Positions 17,304 to 26,741 of a DNA stretch of 64,000 bases are shown piece by piece. Every line of letters begins with the position of its first letter. The stretch's first letter is position 1. The DNA lies in the NCBI RefSeq assembly GCF_019021925.1, contig NZ_CP058990.1, positions 3,312,001-3,376,000 of the forward strand, written 5' to 3'. Position numbers and translations under genes: made by a program. The stretch is from Cellulophaga sp. HaHaR_3_176 (lineage in GTDB: Bacteria; Bacteroidota; Bacteroidia; Flavobacteriales; Flavobacteriaceae). Below the pieces are notes generated by a model that saw only the letters and a list, made by a program, of their open reading frames with translations, made no database searches and was not told where the DNA came from.

Positions 17304-18074
17304 TTACTTTAAGATAATTTCTTTAAAACCATTTGGTATACTGTATGGAAATTTTAAATTTTTATCAAACTCAATATTTTTATATTCAATTGTAATCAAG
17401 CTTTGGTTGCCATCCATAGTAGCAACTATGCCAATTTCATTTGGTAAAACCTTTTTCTCAATCTCTTGATAGTTTTTATAATCGATTTGTAATAATCTAC
17501 CTTTTTCAGGTTGCGCTATTTGTTGCATTCCTATTCTAAAATTTTTAGGCTCAATTTGAAAAAGAATTTTAAATAAATTGAGAGTCTTCTTTGGTTTTAG
17601 TTCATAGGTGTCATTTGTGATGGCCGCGTCGTATTTATCTTTTTTTAAATCTAATATAGCTTGGCCAAGTAAAACACTTTGTACTTTCTCAAAATTGAGC
17701 TCTGTTCCTAATATATTGCTTAAATACGTGAAATCACCATCAAAATAAGTATTATCTAATTTATTATAAAATGTTACTCTTTCAGGTGTGATATAAGCTT
17801 TGACTAACCCAAGTGTGGCACTTATCCATATAGCCTTATCCTTCTCCATTCTAAGGCTTACACTAAAGCCTTGAGACGCATTCTCATCTTGATAATCAAT
17901 TTTCATTTTACCAGAAATAGTATTAAAGTCTAATGCATTTGCATAATGGGCCTTAATAATGGCTTTTGAAGTCAAATCGTTATTGATTGTGCCACCCGTA
18001 ACTACTTTGGTAGATTTGCAAGATACTATTGAGAGCATCAATACACCGTAAATTATATTTTTAATCACTTTCAT
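17304..18074 (-). CDS. DUF4292 lipoprotein
   Basis: This 256-residue protein has a lipoprotein signal (lipobox SIVSC, Cys19) and matches DUF4292, a Bacteroidota family with a predicted LolA/LolB-like beta fold. It probably sits in the periplasm, attached to a membrane. Its fixed place between a TPR protein and the EnvC-like gene, with gaps of 5 and 1 bases, suggests an envelope-assembly function, but none has been shown to my knowledge. There is no sign of truncation. Confidence 0.8.
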   Translation of the reverse strand: MKVIKNIIYGVLMLSIVSCKSTKVVTGGTINNDLTSKAIIKAHYANALDFNTISGKMKIDYQDENASQGFSVSLRMEKDKAIWISATLGLVKAYITPERVTFYNKLDNTYFDGDFTYLSNILGTELNFEKVQSVLLGQAILDLKKDKYDAAITNDTYELKPKKTLNLFKILFQIEPKNFRIGMQQIAQPEKGRLLQIDYKNYQEIEKKVLPNEIGIVATMDGNQSLITIEYKNIEFDKNLKFPYSIPNGFKEIILK

Positions 18075-18079
18075 ATTTT

Positions 18080-19030
18080 TTAAAATCCAGGTCTAACTTT
18101 ACGTAAATACTGGTTTGCCTTAGCGGTATTTTTAATAGCATTATACGCATCAGCTAACTCTCGATAAATATTATTAGCTAGTTTTATATCATCTAGCATG
18201 TAATCTAACGATTCTTCTAAAGTGCTTATCGCTTCTTTAAAACGTTTCTTTTTATTTAGCGATAATCCTTTTGCATAGTAAAAGTAAGGTTGGGCAGGGT
18301 AACTATCTAATGCTTCTTGAGAAACAGTATCTAATATTAAATAATTATTGGTTCTTATTAAGCCAGATATTCTTACTTTATAATATTCTATTGAGGCAGC
18401 TTCGCTGTTTGAATTATCTACTTTGGTGTATGTATTCTTAAAAGTAAATGTTTCTTTTTTTACCTCTTTTTGAGCTAATCCTATATTTATTTTAGAATTT
18501 AATTCTTCTGTGAAAGATGATTTTTTTAAAGTGTTGATTATTTGATTTGCAGAATCGTAGTATTCCATTTGATAATATATCAACGCTAAGTTTTGTTTAA
18601 ACTCTAAGTTAGAATTAGGTAGTTGATTAGTAATATCATTAACTCCACTATGTTTTAAATTTAAAACCTCTAACAATGTGCGTGTGTACCAAAAATTACT
18701 AGGGTCTGAGTTTACTGCACTAATTGCATATTGTTGTGCCAATTCAAATTGTTTTGTTAGCTGATATACTTTTGCTAATTCAAAATCAACAACTGCATTA
18801 TCAGCATCTATTTGTTTGCAGTTTAAAAATAGATTTGCGGCTTTATCATAGTTTTCAATCCCTTTTTGTTTTAAGGCATCAAAAAAATTTTCTTGAAAAC
18901 TATCGGTATATTCTTCTAAAAAAACTTCAGCACTTTCTTCAATATTTATTTTTTCTTCTTGGGTAAAAGCAGAGCTAGAGATTATAATAAACCCCCAAAA
19001 AAATATGTTATGAAGTGTGTTTGTTTTCAT
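18080..19030 (-). CDS. Secreted tetratricopeptide-repeat protein
   Basis: This is a 316-residue periplasmic protein with a signal peptide (about residues 1-23) and several TPR-like helical repeats, seen best at about 50-130 and 225-310. Such repeats act as protein-binding scaffolds. It leads the three-gene run TPR, DUF4292, EnvC-like. A terminator at 19043-19074 separates it from the upstream nucleotidyltransferase gene, so this run may have its own promoter in 19031-19091. No enzyme motif is present. Confidence 0.8.
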   Translation of the reverse strand: MKTNTLHNIFFWGFIIISSSAFTQEEKINIEESAEVFLEEYTDSFQENFFDALKQKGIENYDKAANLFLNCKQIDADNAVVDFELAKVYQLTKQFELAQQYAISAVNSDPSNFWYTRTLLEVLNLKHSGVNDITNQLPNSNLEFKQNLALIYYQMEYYDSANQIINTLKKSSFTEELNSKINIGLAQKEVKKETFTFKNTYTKVDNSNSEAASIEYYKVRISGLIRTNNYLILDTVSQEALDSYPAQPYFYYAKGLSLNKKKRFKEAISTLEESLDYMLDDIKLANNIYRELADAYNAIKNTAKANQYLRKVRPGF

Positions 19031-19042
19031 AATATTTATAAA

Positions 19043-19074
19043 AGCTAGCCTTATATTTAATAAAAAGGCTAGCT
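19043..19074 (-). terminator. Terminator after the sugar-phosphate nucleotidyltransferase gene
   Basis: The 10-base perfect stem AGCTAGCCTT/AAGGCTAGCT has a 12-base loop. Read leftward it follows the stop at 19092 by 17 bases and ends in a short T-rich stretch. Confidence 0.6.
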
Positions 19075-19091
19075 GTTTTAAGTAGCTAAAA

Positions 19092-20108
19092 TTATTCTAA
19101 TATAGAATAATCGCCAATACTAATGCTTTCAAAATTACCATTATATTTCACATGGTTACCAACCATTGCGTTGTCTAAATTAGCATTAGTTATTTTAGTA
19201 TTCGTCTGTATTAAACTATTCTTAACAGTTGAGTTTTCAATAACCGTATTTTCACCTACTGAAACGAATGGTCCTACTGTTGTGTTTTTTAGTATAACAT
19301 TATCTCCAATAAAGCATGGTTCAATAATATTTGCATTTTCTAAAGTAACAGATTTAGAAATTAACTCTACTCCATCAGCATGTAAAAAACCTAACATACG
19401 TTGGTTAGTTTCAATAGTTACAGCTTTATTGCCACAATCCATCCACTCACTAACAGTACCAGTTTTAAAAACTTTACCATCAGCCATCATTCTTTTAATA
19501 CCATCATTTATTTGGTATTCTCCACCATTGATGATATTGTTATCTAAAACATATTGCAATTCGTTTTTAAGAACAGCAACATCTTTAAAATAATAAATAC
19601 CTATAACAGCTTGGTCACTAACAAAAGTTTCAGGCTTTTCTACTAGTTCAACAATTTCGTTTTTATCATTTAAATTCACAACGCCATATGCAGAAGGGTT
19701 ATCAACTCTTTTTGTCCAAATAACACTATCCGCATCTTTATCTAAATCAAAATCTGCTCTAATTAATGTATCTGCATAAGCAATAACTGCAGGACCAGAT
19801 AAAGAGGGTTCAGCACACATAATTGCATGACCAGTACCTTTAGGATCTAATTGTCTATAAATACTTGGTTTTGCGCCAAGTTCTGTAGCTAGCTCTTTTA
19901 AACTTTCGACAACATCGTCGCCAAAAAAAGCAGGATCGCCTAAGATAAAAGCAATTTCATCTATTTTCTCGTTTAACACTCCTGCTATATCAGCAACTAA
20001 CCTGTGTACAATAGGTTTGCCAGCAACAGGAATTAATGGTTTTGGAACCGTTAAACTATGTGGCCTTAGTCGTGACCCACGACCTGCCATTGGAACAATA
20101 ATTTTCAT
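19092..20108 (-). CDS. Sugar-phosphate nucleotidyltransferase with left-handed beta-helix
   Basis: This NDP-sugar pyrophosphorylase makes a nucleotide sugar from NTP and a sugar 1-phosphate. The N-terminal Rossmann-type domain has the GRGSRLRPHSLTVPKPLIP signature (residues 9-27), with Arg and Lys for phosphate binding. The C-terminal part (about 250-338) has hexapeptide-like repeats that form a left-handed beta-helix. It resembles RmlA- and GlmU-type enzymes, but the nucleotide and sugar cannot be fixed by eye. It follows dut and a flippase gene, so its product may feed lipopolysaccharide or glycan export. A dedicated rfbA exists in the polysaccharide locus at 62 kb, so this is a second, distinct enzyme. 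Confidence 0.85.
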   Translation of the reverse strand: MKIIVPMAGRGSRLRPHSLTVPKPLIPVAGKPIVHRLVADIAGVLNEKIDEIAFILGDPAFFGDDVVESLKELATELGAKPSIYRQLDPKGTGHAIMCAEPSLSGPAVIAYADTLIRADFDLDKDADSVIWTKRVDNPSAYGVVNLNDKNEIVELVEKPETFVSDQAVIGIYYFKDVAVLKNELQYVLDNNIINGGEYQINDGIKRMMADGKVFKTGTVSEWMDCGNKAVTIETNQRMLGFLHADGVELISKSVTLENANIIEPCFIGDNVILKNTTVGPFVSVGENTVIENSTVKNSLIQTNTKITNANLDNAMVGNHVKYNGNFESISIGDYSILE

Positions 20109-20216
20109 AATATTATGATATCAATTTATTAATGATTGTGTTTATTTTGATGAGCAATTTTCATGCTCAAAACAGCAACGTTTTAATTACATATTTGTTT
20201 TGCGAAATATTGTAAA

Positions 20217-20651
20217 TTATTTAACACCGGTACTCCCAAAGCCACCTTCGCCTCTTTTAGTTTCTGATAATTCGCTAACAACAACCCATTCAGCACGTTC
20301 GTGTTTTGCAATAACCAATTGTGCTATTCGTTCTCCATTTTCAATCACAAAAGGCTCATTCGATAAATTAACTAAAATAACACCAATTTCGCCTCTGTAG
20401 TCTGCATCTATTGTTCCGGGAGCATTCAATACTGTAACTCCTTTTTTTGCAGCTAAGCCACTACGTGGTCTTACTTGCGCTTCAAAACCTACGGGTAGTT
20501 CAATAAATAAACCAGTTTTGATAATAGAACGCTCTAAAGGCTGTAATGTAATTGCTTCAGAAATATTTGCACGAAGATCCATTCCTGCTGATGCACCAGT
20601 TTCGTAATGCGGTAAATCATGTGATGATTTGTTGATAATGTTAATCGTCAT
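20217..20651 (-). CDS. dut: Deoxyuridine 5'-triphosphate nucleotidohydrolase
   Basis: dUTPase cleaves dUTP to dUMP and pyrophosphate, keeping uracil out of DNA and feeding dTMP synthesis. The 144-residue trimer-type protein has all five motifs: [15 protein letters not shown], the substrate-binding [20 protein letters not shown], and the C-terminal [10 protein letters not shown] lid. The start overlaps the flippase stop by 4 bases (ATGA). The 108 bases between dut and the nucleotidyltransferase gene hold nothing obvious. Confidence 0.96.
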   Translation of the reverse strand: MTINIINKSSHDLPHYETGASAGMDLRANISEAITLQPLERSIIKTGLFIELPVGFEAQVRPRSGLAAKKGVTVLNAPGTIDADYRGEIGVILVNLSNEPFVIENGERIAQLVIAKHERAEWVVVSELSETKRGEGGFGSTGVK

Positions 20652-22108
20652 TTTTTTAAAAGTATTTGTCTTATTTTTTCATTTTCTAATTTATATACTA
20701 ATGCTAAAAACAAAAGTAAAAGAATAGAACCGATTACTAAGCTTCTATCAAAAATGTAAAACGATAAGATAGAAAAAAGTATAGAAACGGATAGGTAGAA
20801 ACCTATTTTTCGCATGTTATAGGGTACTGGATAGTGTTTTTTTCCATAGTAATATGATAAAAACATCATTGTTCCGTACGCTACAACTGTTGCAATTGCA
20901 GAAGCCATATAGCTTATGTATGGTATTAAGGTTATATTAATTACAATAGTTAAAAAGGCACCTATAAAAGATATAAAAGCTCCATACCTTGTTTTATCTG
21001 TTACTTTATACCATACCGATAAGTTATGATATATACCCAAGAAAAAGTTTGCAAGAATAATTAAGGGTACAATTTTCATTGCCTCCCAATAAGCTGTATT
21101 GTTTACGAAAATAATTTTTAAAACATCAGCAAAAACTACGACAGATAATAATATTACACTACCTAGTATTACAAAGTAATTTGTAATTTGAGCATATGTT
21201 TTTTGTGGATTTTCAGATTTAGAATGACTAAAAAAGAAAGGTTCAATACCCATTCTAAAAGCAGTAGAAAATAAGGTCATAAATAATGCTAGTTTATAAC
21301 AAGCTGCATATTTTCCGATTTCAGCCTCTGCAATATTCTCTGGTAATAATTTTTCCAATAAAATTTTATCAAATACTTCGTTTATCGTAAATGCTATTCC
21401 TGCTAGTAATACGGGCATAGCATATTTCATCATTTTTCTCCACAACTCTTTATCGAAAACATATGTGTTTTTTATATAAAGTCCAAGCATAAATAAAAGT
21501 GTTATTCCGCTGGCTATTAAGTTTGAGATCAAAATATATGATACCTGAAAATCTTCTTTATAAATTGAAGAAAAGAAAGAATCGCTGTTTGTAGCTATTA
21601 TTTTGGGTAGTGCAATTAAGAAGAATAAATTAAGCCCTAAATTAATTGAAATATTTGCAATTTTTAATATTGCATATTTTAAAGGCTTTTCATTTGCTCT
21701 TAACCAGGCAAATGGAATTATAACTAAAGCATCTAGCGCTAATATATATATGGCGTATTTTATATATTTTGGATGAATACCAGTAATAGATACTAGTGGA
21801 CTTTGTAGTATTAACGATAGTATAAAAAACAATATAGTTGAGGCTGCTATAGATAATAATGCAGTTGAAACTACTTTGTTTTTATCTTCTGTATTATGGT
21901 AAAATCTAAAAAAAGCAGTTTCCATACCATAGGCGAGTATGACATTAAAAATGGCAAACCATGAAAATATAATAGATACCTCGCCATATAAGCTTGGTGC
22001 CATCGCATCTGTATATATTCTCACCAATATAAATGACAGCATCCTCGGAAGAACCGTAGCTAATCCGTAGATAAAGGTTTGCTTAAAAAGATTTTTTATT
22101 AGGCTCAA
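20648..22108 (-). CDS. Oligosaccharide flippase (Wzx/MurJ-like MOP family)
   Basis: This 486-residue inner-membrane protein has about 14 predicted hydrophobic helices, as in polysaccharide-export flippases that move undecaprenyl-linked sugars across the membrane. The N-terminus ([20 protein letters not shown]) is typical of the family. It is coupled to dut by an ATGA overlap. A second flippase gene lies in the polysaccharide locus at 58.7 kb; this copy sits with conserved housekeeping genes and is more likely to serve a general cell-envelope glycan. The substrate is unknown. Confidence 0.87.
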   Translation of the reverse strand: MSLIKNLFKQTFIYGLATVLPRMLSFILVRIYTDAMAPSLYGEVSIIFSWFAIFNVILAYGMETAFFRFYHNTEDKNKVVSTALLSIAASTILFFILSLILQSPLVSITGIHPKYIKYAIYILALDALVIIPFAWLRANEKPLKYAILKIANISINLGLNLFFLIALPKIIATNSDSFFSSIYKEDFQVSYILISNLIASGITLLFMLGLYIKNTYVFDKELWRKMMKYAMPVLLAGIAFTINEVFDKILLEKLLPENIAEAEIGKYAACYKLALFMTLFSTAFRMGIEPFFFSHSKSENPQKTYAQITNYFVILGSVILLSVVVFADVLKIIFVNNTAYWEAMKIVPLIILANFFLGIYHNLSVWYKVTDKTRYGAFISFIGAFLTIVINITLIPYISYMASAIATVVAYGTMMFLSYYYGKKHYPVPYNMRKIGFYLSVSILFSILSFYIFDRSLVIGSILLLLFLALVYKLENEKIRQILLKK

Positions 22109-22161
22109 AAAATTATTCTAATTAGGCCTCAAAAGTAGGTATTAAATGCCTGTGTACAAAG

Positions 22162-22677
22162 TTAGTTCATCTGTTTACTTGAATATATTAAAGGTTGTTT
22201 TTGTTTAATTCCAGTAATTTTAATGTATTTAACTTTTTTACCGTCTTTTTCAATATAAGAGAGTATGGCTTCGTTATTTTCTATAACAAAAGGAAATTGT
22301 TCATTTTCGTTTTTTTCTAGCTTAGGTGGTCGATTACCTACTTCATTTTTAATGTTACCATGCATGATGATATCATTTTGGTGAAATTCTTTGTCTAAAA
22401 ATTTAGCAAGTATATATCTCTTACCATTATTTATTTCATAAGTAACATCAGTAATTTTTCCTCTAAAATATAACTGCTGCATCGCTATATTTTCATCTTT
22501 TATTTGACTAATCGGAATTTTAACTTCAGTTCCTGAACCGCTCTTCTCTTTACCACCAACCCATTTTTGACTTGTAGGTGTTGATACTTTGAATGGAGCA
22601 TTTTCTTGTAGTTTTTTCTGAGATGAACAACTGCTAATAGTAATTAGCATTGTTGTTAAGTATATTAAGTTTTTCAT
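22162..22677 (-). CDS. Lipoprotein of unknown function
   Basis: This 171-residue protein has a clear lipoprotein signal (MKNLIYLTTM, lipobox ISSC with Cys17) and a beta-rich mature part. I do not recognise the family. It is the first gene of the leftward run towards the flippase and dut, 53 bases away, and it follows the terminator of the ATP synthase operon. A YFRGKITDVTYEINNGKRY segment may indicate an OB-like or SH3-like fold, which is a guess. Confidence 0.72.
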   Translation of the reverse strand: MKNLIYLTTMLITISSCSSQKKLQENAPFKVSTPTSQKWVGGKEKSGSGTEVKIPISQIKDENIAMQQLYFRGKITDVTYEINNGKRYILAKFLDKEFHQNDIIMHGNIKNEVGNRPPKLEKNENEQFPFVIENNEAILSYIEKDGKKVKYIKITGIKQKQPLIYSSKQMN

Positions 22678-22755
22678 AATCTGGTATTTAGTACTTTATA
22701 AAGATATAAAACCCAATTTTAGTGCCAAACATTTTAGTTAAGAGTTTAAAACAAA

Positions 22756-22778
22756 AAACCCCGCTTTTAGCGGGGTTT
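22756..22778 (-). terminator. Terminator of the ATP synthase operon
   Basis: The 10-base perfect GC-rich stem AAACCCCGCT/AGCGGGGTTT closes on 3 bases. Read leftward it is followed by TTTGTTTT. It lies 23 bases past the atpG stop. Confidence 0.9.
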
Positions 22779-22800
22779 GTATTTATAGAATATAAAAGTA

Positions 22801-23661
22801 TTAATTACTTAATGCTTCAGCGCCACCAACAATTTCTAAAATTTCGTTCGTAATAGCAGCTTGTCTTGCTTTGTTATATGTTAATTTCAATTGATCTCTC
22901 ATTTCTGTAGCGTTATCTGTGGCTTTATGCATTGCTGTCATACGTGCCCCGTGCTCACTAGCGAAAGAATCTCTAACACTCTTGTATAATTGTGTTTTAA
23001 GTGATTTTGGTATTAATTGTTCTACAATTTCGGTCTTAGAAGGCTCGTAAACATATTCAGCACTAACAGTTTCTGTGCTAGATACAGGAACAATTGGTAA
23101 AAATTGCTCAGTCATTATAATTTGAGTAGCTGCATTCTTGAACTTGTTATAAACAATTTCAATTTTATCATAAGAACCACTGGTAAATTTATCCATTAAT
23201 TCTTCTGCAATTTCAGCAACATTATCAAACGTTAGGTTATCATAAACAGAACTATAATTATTAAGTACAGTATGTTTTTTTGATAAAGCATCATTCGATT
23301 TTTTACCGATAGCGATAAAATCTACTTGTTTTCCTGCATACGTTTGGTTTGCAAGAAGTAAACTTTGCTTGATAACGTTTGTGTTAAATGCACCACATAA
23401 ACCTCTGTTTGAAGTTATAGATACTATTAATACTTTGTTTACCTCGCGGTTATCAGCATACTGGTTGCCTGTGTTTTCGTCTAAACTAGCACTCAAGCTT
23501 TGTAAAAGCTCAGTAAGTTTGTCAGAATAAGGACGCATAGCAGTAATTGCATCTTGAGCTTTCTTCAATTTAGCAGCAGATACCATTTTCATGGCACTGG
23601 TAATCTGCATAGTAGAAGATACTGATGCTATTCTGTTACGTATTTCTTTTAAGTTTGCCAT
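22801..23661 (-). CDS. atpG: ATP synthase F1 gamma subunit
   Basis: The gamma subunit is the central rotating shaft of F1, coupling c-ring rotation to catalysis in the beta subunits. The 286-residue protein has the conserved N-terminal coiled coil (MANLKEIRNRIASV) and C-terminal helix (YNKARQAAITNEILEIVGGAEAL). It is the last gene of the leftward atp operon and is followed by a strong terminator. The 76 bases between atpA and atpG contain a long inverted repeat (23676-23724). Confidence 0.97.
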   Translation of the reverse strand: MANLKEIRNRIASVSSTMQITSAMKMVSAAKLKKAQDAITAMRPYSDKLTELLQSLSASLDENTGNQYADNREVNKVLIVSITSNRGLCGAFNTNVIKQSLLLANQTYAGKQVDFIAIGKKSNDALSKKHTVLNNYSSVYDNLTFDNVAEIAEELMDKFTSGSYDKIEIVYNKFKNAATQIIMTEQFLPIVPVSSTETVSAEYVYEPSKTEIVEQLIPKSLKTQLYKSVRDSFASEHGARMTAMHKATDNATEMRDQLKLTYNKARQAAITNEILEIVGGAEALSN

Positions 23662-23675
23662 ATTTTATAGTATTT

Positions 23676-23724
23676 AGTACTTAGTATAAAGTTATTAGTT
23701 ACAAACAACCCTATACTAAGTACT
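23676..23724. repeat. Long inverted repeat between atpA and atpG
   Basis: Arms AGTACTTAGTATA (23676-23688) and TATACTAAGTACT (23712-23724) pair perfectly over 13 bases around a 23-base loop. A related piece (TATTTAGTACTTT) occurs near 22685, after the operon, which suggests a dispersed intergenic repeat. The arms read about the same on both strands. Confidence 0.7.
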
Positions 23725-23737
23725 TTGTACTTAATAC

Positions 23738-25318
23738 CTATTTTTTATATTTAGCTGATAAATCTTTACAAACTGAAGTTAATACATCAATAACCTCGTC
23801 TGTTAATTTACCTGCTTTTAAAGAATCTAAAGAATCTCTATGCTTAGCATTTAAAAACTCAATAAAGTCACGTTCAAATTCTTTTACCTTAGTAACAGGA
23901 ACATCTCTCAATAAGTTTTTAGAACCAGCATAAATGATTGCTACTTGATCTTCTACCGTAAAAGGATCGTTTTGAGCTTGCTTTAAAATTTCAACATTAC
24001 GACGTCCTTTTTCAATTACACTTAATGTAGCTGCATCTAAATCTGAACCAAATTTAGCAAAAGCCTCTAACTCACGGAAAGCAGCTTGATCTAACTTAAG
24101 TGTACCAGATACTTTTTTCATTGATTTAATCTGAGCATTACCACCAACACGAGATACAGAAATACCTACGTTAATTGCAGGACGTACACCTTGGTTGAAT
24201 AAATCTTGCTCTAAGAATATCTGACCATCTGTAATCGAAATTACGTTTGTTGGGATATAAGCAGAAACATCACCAGCTTGAGTTTCAATAATTGGTAACG
24301 CTGTTAATGATCCACCACCTTTAACTATAGGCTTTAAAGAATCAGGTAAATCATTCATATCTTTTGCAATAGAATCATCTGCGATTACTTTAGCAGCACG
24401 CTCTAATAATCTAGAATGCAAGAAGAATACATCTCCTGGGTATGCCTCACGTCCTGGAGGTCTTCTTAATAAAAGAGAAATTTCTCTATAAGCAACCGCT
24501 TGTTTAGATAAATCATCATAGATGATTAAAGCTGGTCTACCTGTATCTCTAAAGTACTCACCAATTGCAGCACCTGCAAATGGAGCATATACTTGCATAG
24601 AAGCAGGGTCAGATGCATTAGCTGCAACGATAGTTGTATATGCTAAAGCTCCGTTATCTTCTAGTGTTTGTGCAATGTTTGCTACTGTAGATGCTTTTTG
24701 ACCTATAGCAACATATATACAATATACTGGCTTGCCAGCATCGTAAAATTCTTTTTGATTTAAGATAGCATCGATACAAACTGTAGTTTTACCAGTTTGA
24801 CGGTCACCAATAACTAACTCACGTTGTCCTCTACCAACTGGGATCATAGCATCAATTGCTTTAATACCTGTTTGTAAAGGTTCAGTAACTGGCTGACGAT
24901 AAATTACACCTGGAGCTTTACGCTCTAAAGGTAATTCATAAAGTTCACCAGAAATTGGGCCTTTACCATCAATAGGTTTACCTAATGTGTTTACAATACG
25001 ACCAACAATACCTTCACCAACTTTAATAGAAGCAATTGTTTGTGTACGTTTTACTACAGTACCTTCTTTAATATCTCTAGAAGGACTTAATAGTACAACA
25101 CCAACGTTGTCTTCTTCTAAGTTTAGAACGATACCTTGCAATCCACCTTCGAATTCAACTAACTCACCGTATTGTGCATTAGATAATCCGTAAACTCTTG
25201 CGATACCATCACCGATTTGTAAAACCGTACCTACTTCGTCTAAAGAGGCTGTAGCTTCAAATCCTGATAATTGTTGTTTTAATATTGCTGATACCTCAGC
25301 GGCTTTTACTCCTGCCAT
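23738..25318 (-). CDS. atpA: ATP synthase F1 alpha subunit
   Basis: The alpha subunit is the non-catalytic nucleotide-binding partner of beta in the F1 hexamer. The 526-residue protein has the P-loop GDRQTGKT at 171-178 and the conserved arginine region [17 protein letters not shown]. The N-terminal beta-barrel and C-terminal helical domains are both present. It follows atpH by 57 bases. The beta (atpD) and epsilon (atpC) genes are absent from this operon, as is usual for Bacteroidota, where they form a separate pair. Confidence 0.98.
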   Translation of the reverse strand: MAGVKAAEVSAILKQQLSGFEATASLDEVGTVLQIGDGIARVYGLSNAQYGELVEFEGGLQGIVLNLEEDNVGVVLLSPSRDIKEGTVVKRTQTIASIKVGEGIVGRIVNTLGKPIDGKGPISGELYELPLERKAPGVIYRQPVTEPLQTGIKAIDAMIPVGRGQRELVIGDRQTGKTTVCIDAILNQKEFYDAGKPVYCIYVAIGQKASTVANIAQTLEDNGALAYTTIVAANASDPASMQVYAPFAGAAIGEYFRDTGRPALIIYDDLSKQAVAYREISLLLRRPPGREAYPGDVFFLHSRLLERAAKVIADDSIAKDMNDLPDSLKPIVKGGGSLTALPIIETQAGDVSAYIPTNVISITDGQIFLEQDLFNQGVRPAINVGISVSRVGGNAQIKSMKKVSGTLKLDQAAFRELEAFAKFGSDLDAATLSVIEKGRRNVEILKQAQNDPFTVEDQVAIIYAGSKNLLRDVPVTKVKEFERDFIEFLNAKHRDSLDSLKAGKLTDEVIDVLTSVCKDLSAKYKK

Positions 25319-25375
25319 GTTATTAAAGATATAAGTTGTAGTACAAATTTATACTTTGTAACCACGTTATTATAA

Positions 25376-25915
25376 TTATAAACTGTTTGTAAACTCTCTT
25401 TTTAAATTACTTAATTTACTTGCGATGCTAGCATCGTATTGTAAATCTCCTACTCTAAGTACAAAACCACCAAGAATTTTTTCATCGATAGTACTTTCAA
25501 TAACGACTTTTTTCCCTGTTAATTCTACTACTTTTTCTAATATCTTCTTTTCTAAATCAGAAGTTAAAGGAACTGCAGTGGTTACAAAAGCAACACCTTG
25601 TCCTTTTAAATCTTCATTTAAGATGATGTATTTTTGAGCAACTTCATTTAATAGACCAATTCTTTTATTGTCTACTAAAACTCCAATTAAGCTTTTTGTA
25701 ACTGCATTTGCATCTTTAAAAATTTCTAATAAGATATTTTTCTTATCTAAACTTTTAACTACAGGGCTACTTAATGTGTCAGCAAGCTCTTTACTTTCAT
25801 TAATTGTTTGTGCAATAGAACGCATATCGTTTTCTAAAGCCTCCAAAGCCTTATTTTCAACGGCTTGGTCTAATGTTGCTTTTGCGTATCGTACCGCAGC
25901 TCTAGATTCGCTCAT
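25376..25915 (-). CDS. atpH: ATP synthase F1 delta subunit (OSCP)
   Basis: Delta ties the top of F1 to the peripheral b stalk. The 179-residue protein has the conserved N-terminal start SRAAVRYAKAT, a helical domain, and the C-terminal DEKILGGFVLRVGDLQYDASI block found in this subunit. It starts 4 bases after atpF and precedes atpA. Nothing unusual is seen. Confidence 0.95.
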   Translation of the reverse strand: MSESRAAVRYAKATLDQAVENKALEALENDMRSIAQTINESKELADTLSSPVVKSLDKKNILLEIFKDANAVTKSLIGVLVDNKRIGLLNEVAQKYIILNEDLKGQGVAFVTTAVPLTSDLEKKILEKVVELTGKKVVIESTIDEKILGGFVLRVGDLQYDASIASKLSNLKREFTNSL

Positions 25916-25919
25916 GCTC

Positions 25920-26417
25920 CTAGTTTAATTTTATGTCACCCAACATGTCTTCAACCAATTTTAATTGCTTGTCTCCGTTAGATAATTGTTCTTTTATAAC
26001 TTTTTCTGCTATTTCAATTGATAAAGAAGCTACCTGATTTTTAATATCAGCAACAGCAGCTTTCTTTTCACCTTCAATAGCTTCTTGAGCTTGCTTAAGC
26101 ATTTTATCACCTTCAGTTTTAGCCTGATCTTTAGCATCAGCTAACATCTTATCTTTAATGTCACGTGCTTCTTTAATCATGCTTTCTCTTTCTGTACGAG
26201 CTTCTTGTAATAAACGCTCACTATCAGCAGTAATATTTTGCATTTCTTTTTTAGCTTTTTCAGCAGCAGCTAATGCATCTGCTATACCCGTTTCTCTTTC
26301 GTTTAAAGAATTCAAAATTGGTTTCCAAGCAAATTTAACCATTAATGCAATTAAGATTAATAGTATGAAAGCTTGCATGAAAAATAAGCCTATCGGAAAA
26401 TCGTTAAAAATATCCAT
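25920..26417 (-). CDS. atpF: ATP synthase F0 b subunit
   Basis: The b subunit forms the peripheral stalk that stops F1 from turning with the rotor. The 165-residue protein has one N-terminal membrane helix (about residues 8-28, ending KFAWKPI) followed by a long charged coiled coil that reaches to the delta subunit. The layout and length are normal. The gene lies between atpE and atpH. Confidence 0.95.
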   Translation of the reverse strand: MDIFNDFPIGLFFMQAFILLILIALMVKFAWKPILNSLNERETGIADALAAAEKAKKEMQNITADSERLLQEARTERESMIKEARDIKDKMLADAKDQAKTEGDKMLKQAQEAIEGEKKAAVADIKNQVASLSIEIAEKVIKEQLSNGDKQLKLVEDMLGDIKLN

Positions 26418-26510
26418 ACGATGTTATTCTGTATTATTTGTTAGTTTACTTTTTAAAGCACAGTAGTAACCAACCGTTAATACTGTGCTTCAATTTGCTT
26501 TGATCGGAAA

Positions 26511-26723
<213 letters not shown>

Positions 26724-26741
26724 TTAAAAAATAAACTCTTG

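Noticed and set aside
20648..22108. Duplicate of the flippase at 58.7 kb.
   Set aside because: The two proteins differ in length (486 and 442) and in sequence beyond the common fold, and they sit in different contexts.
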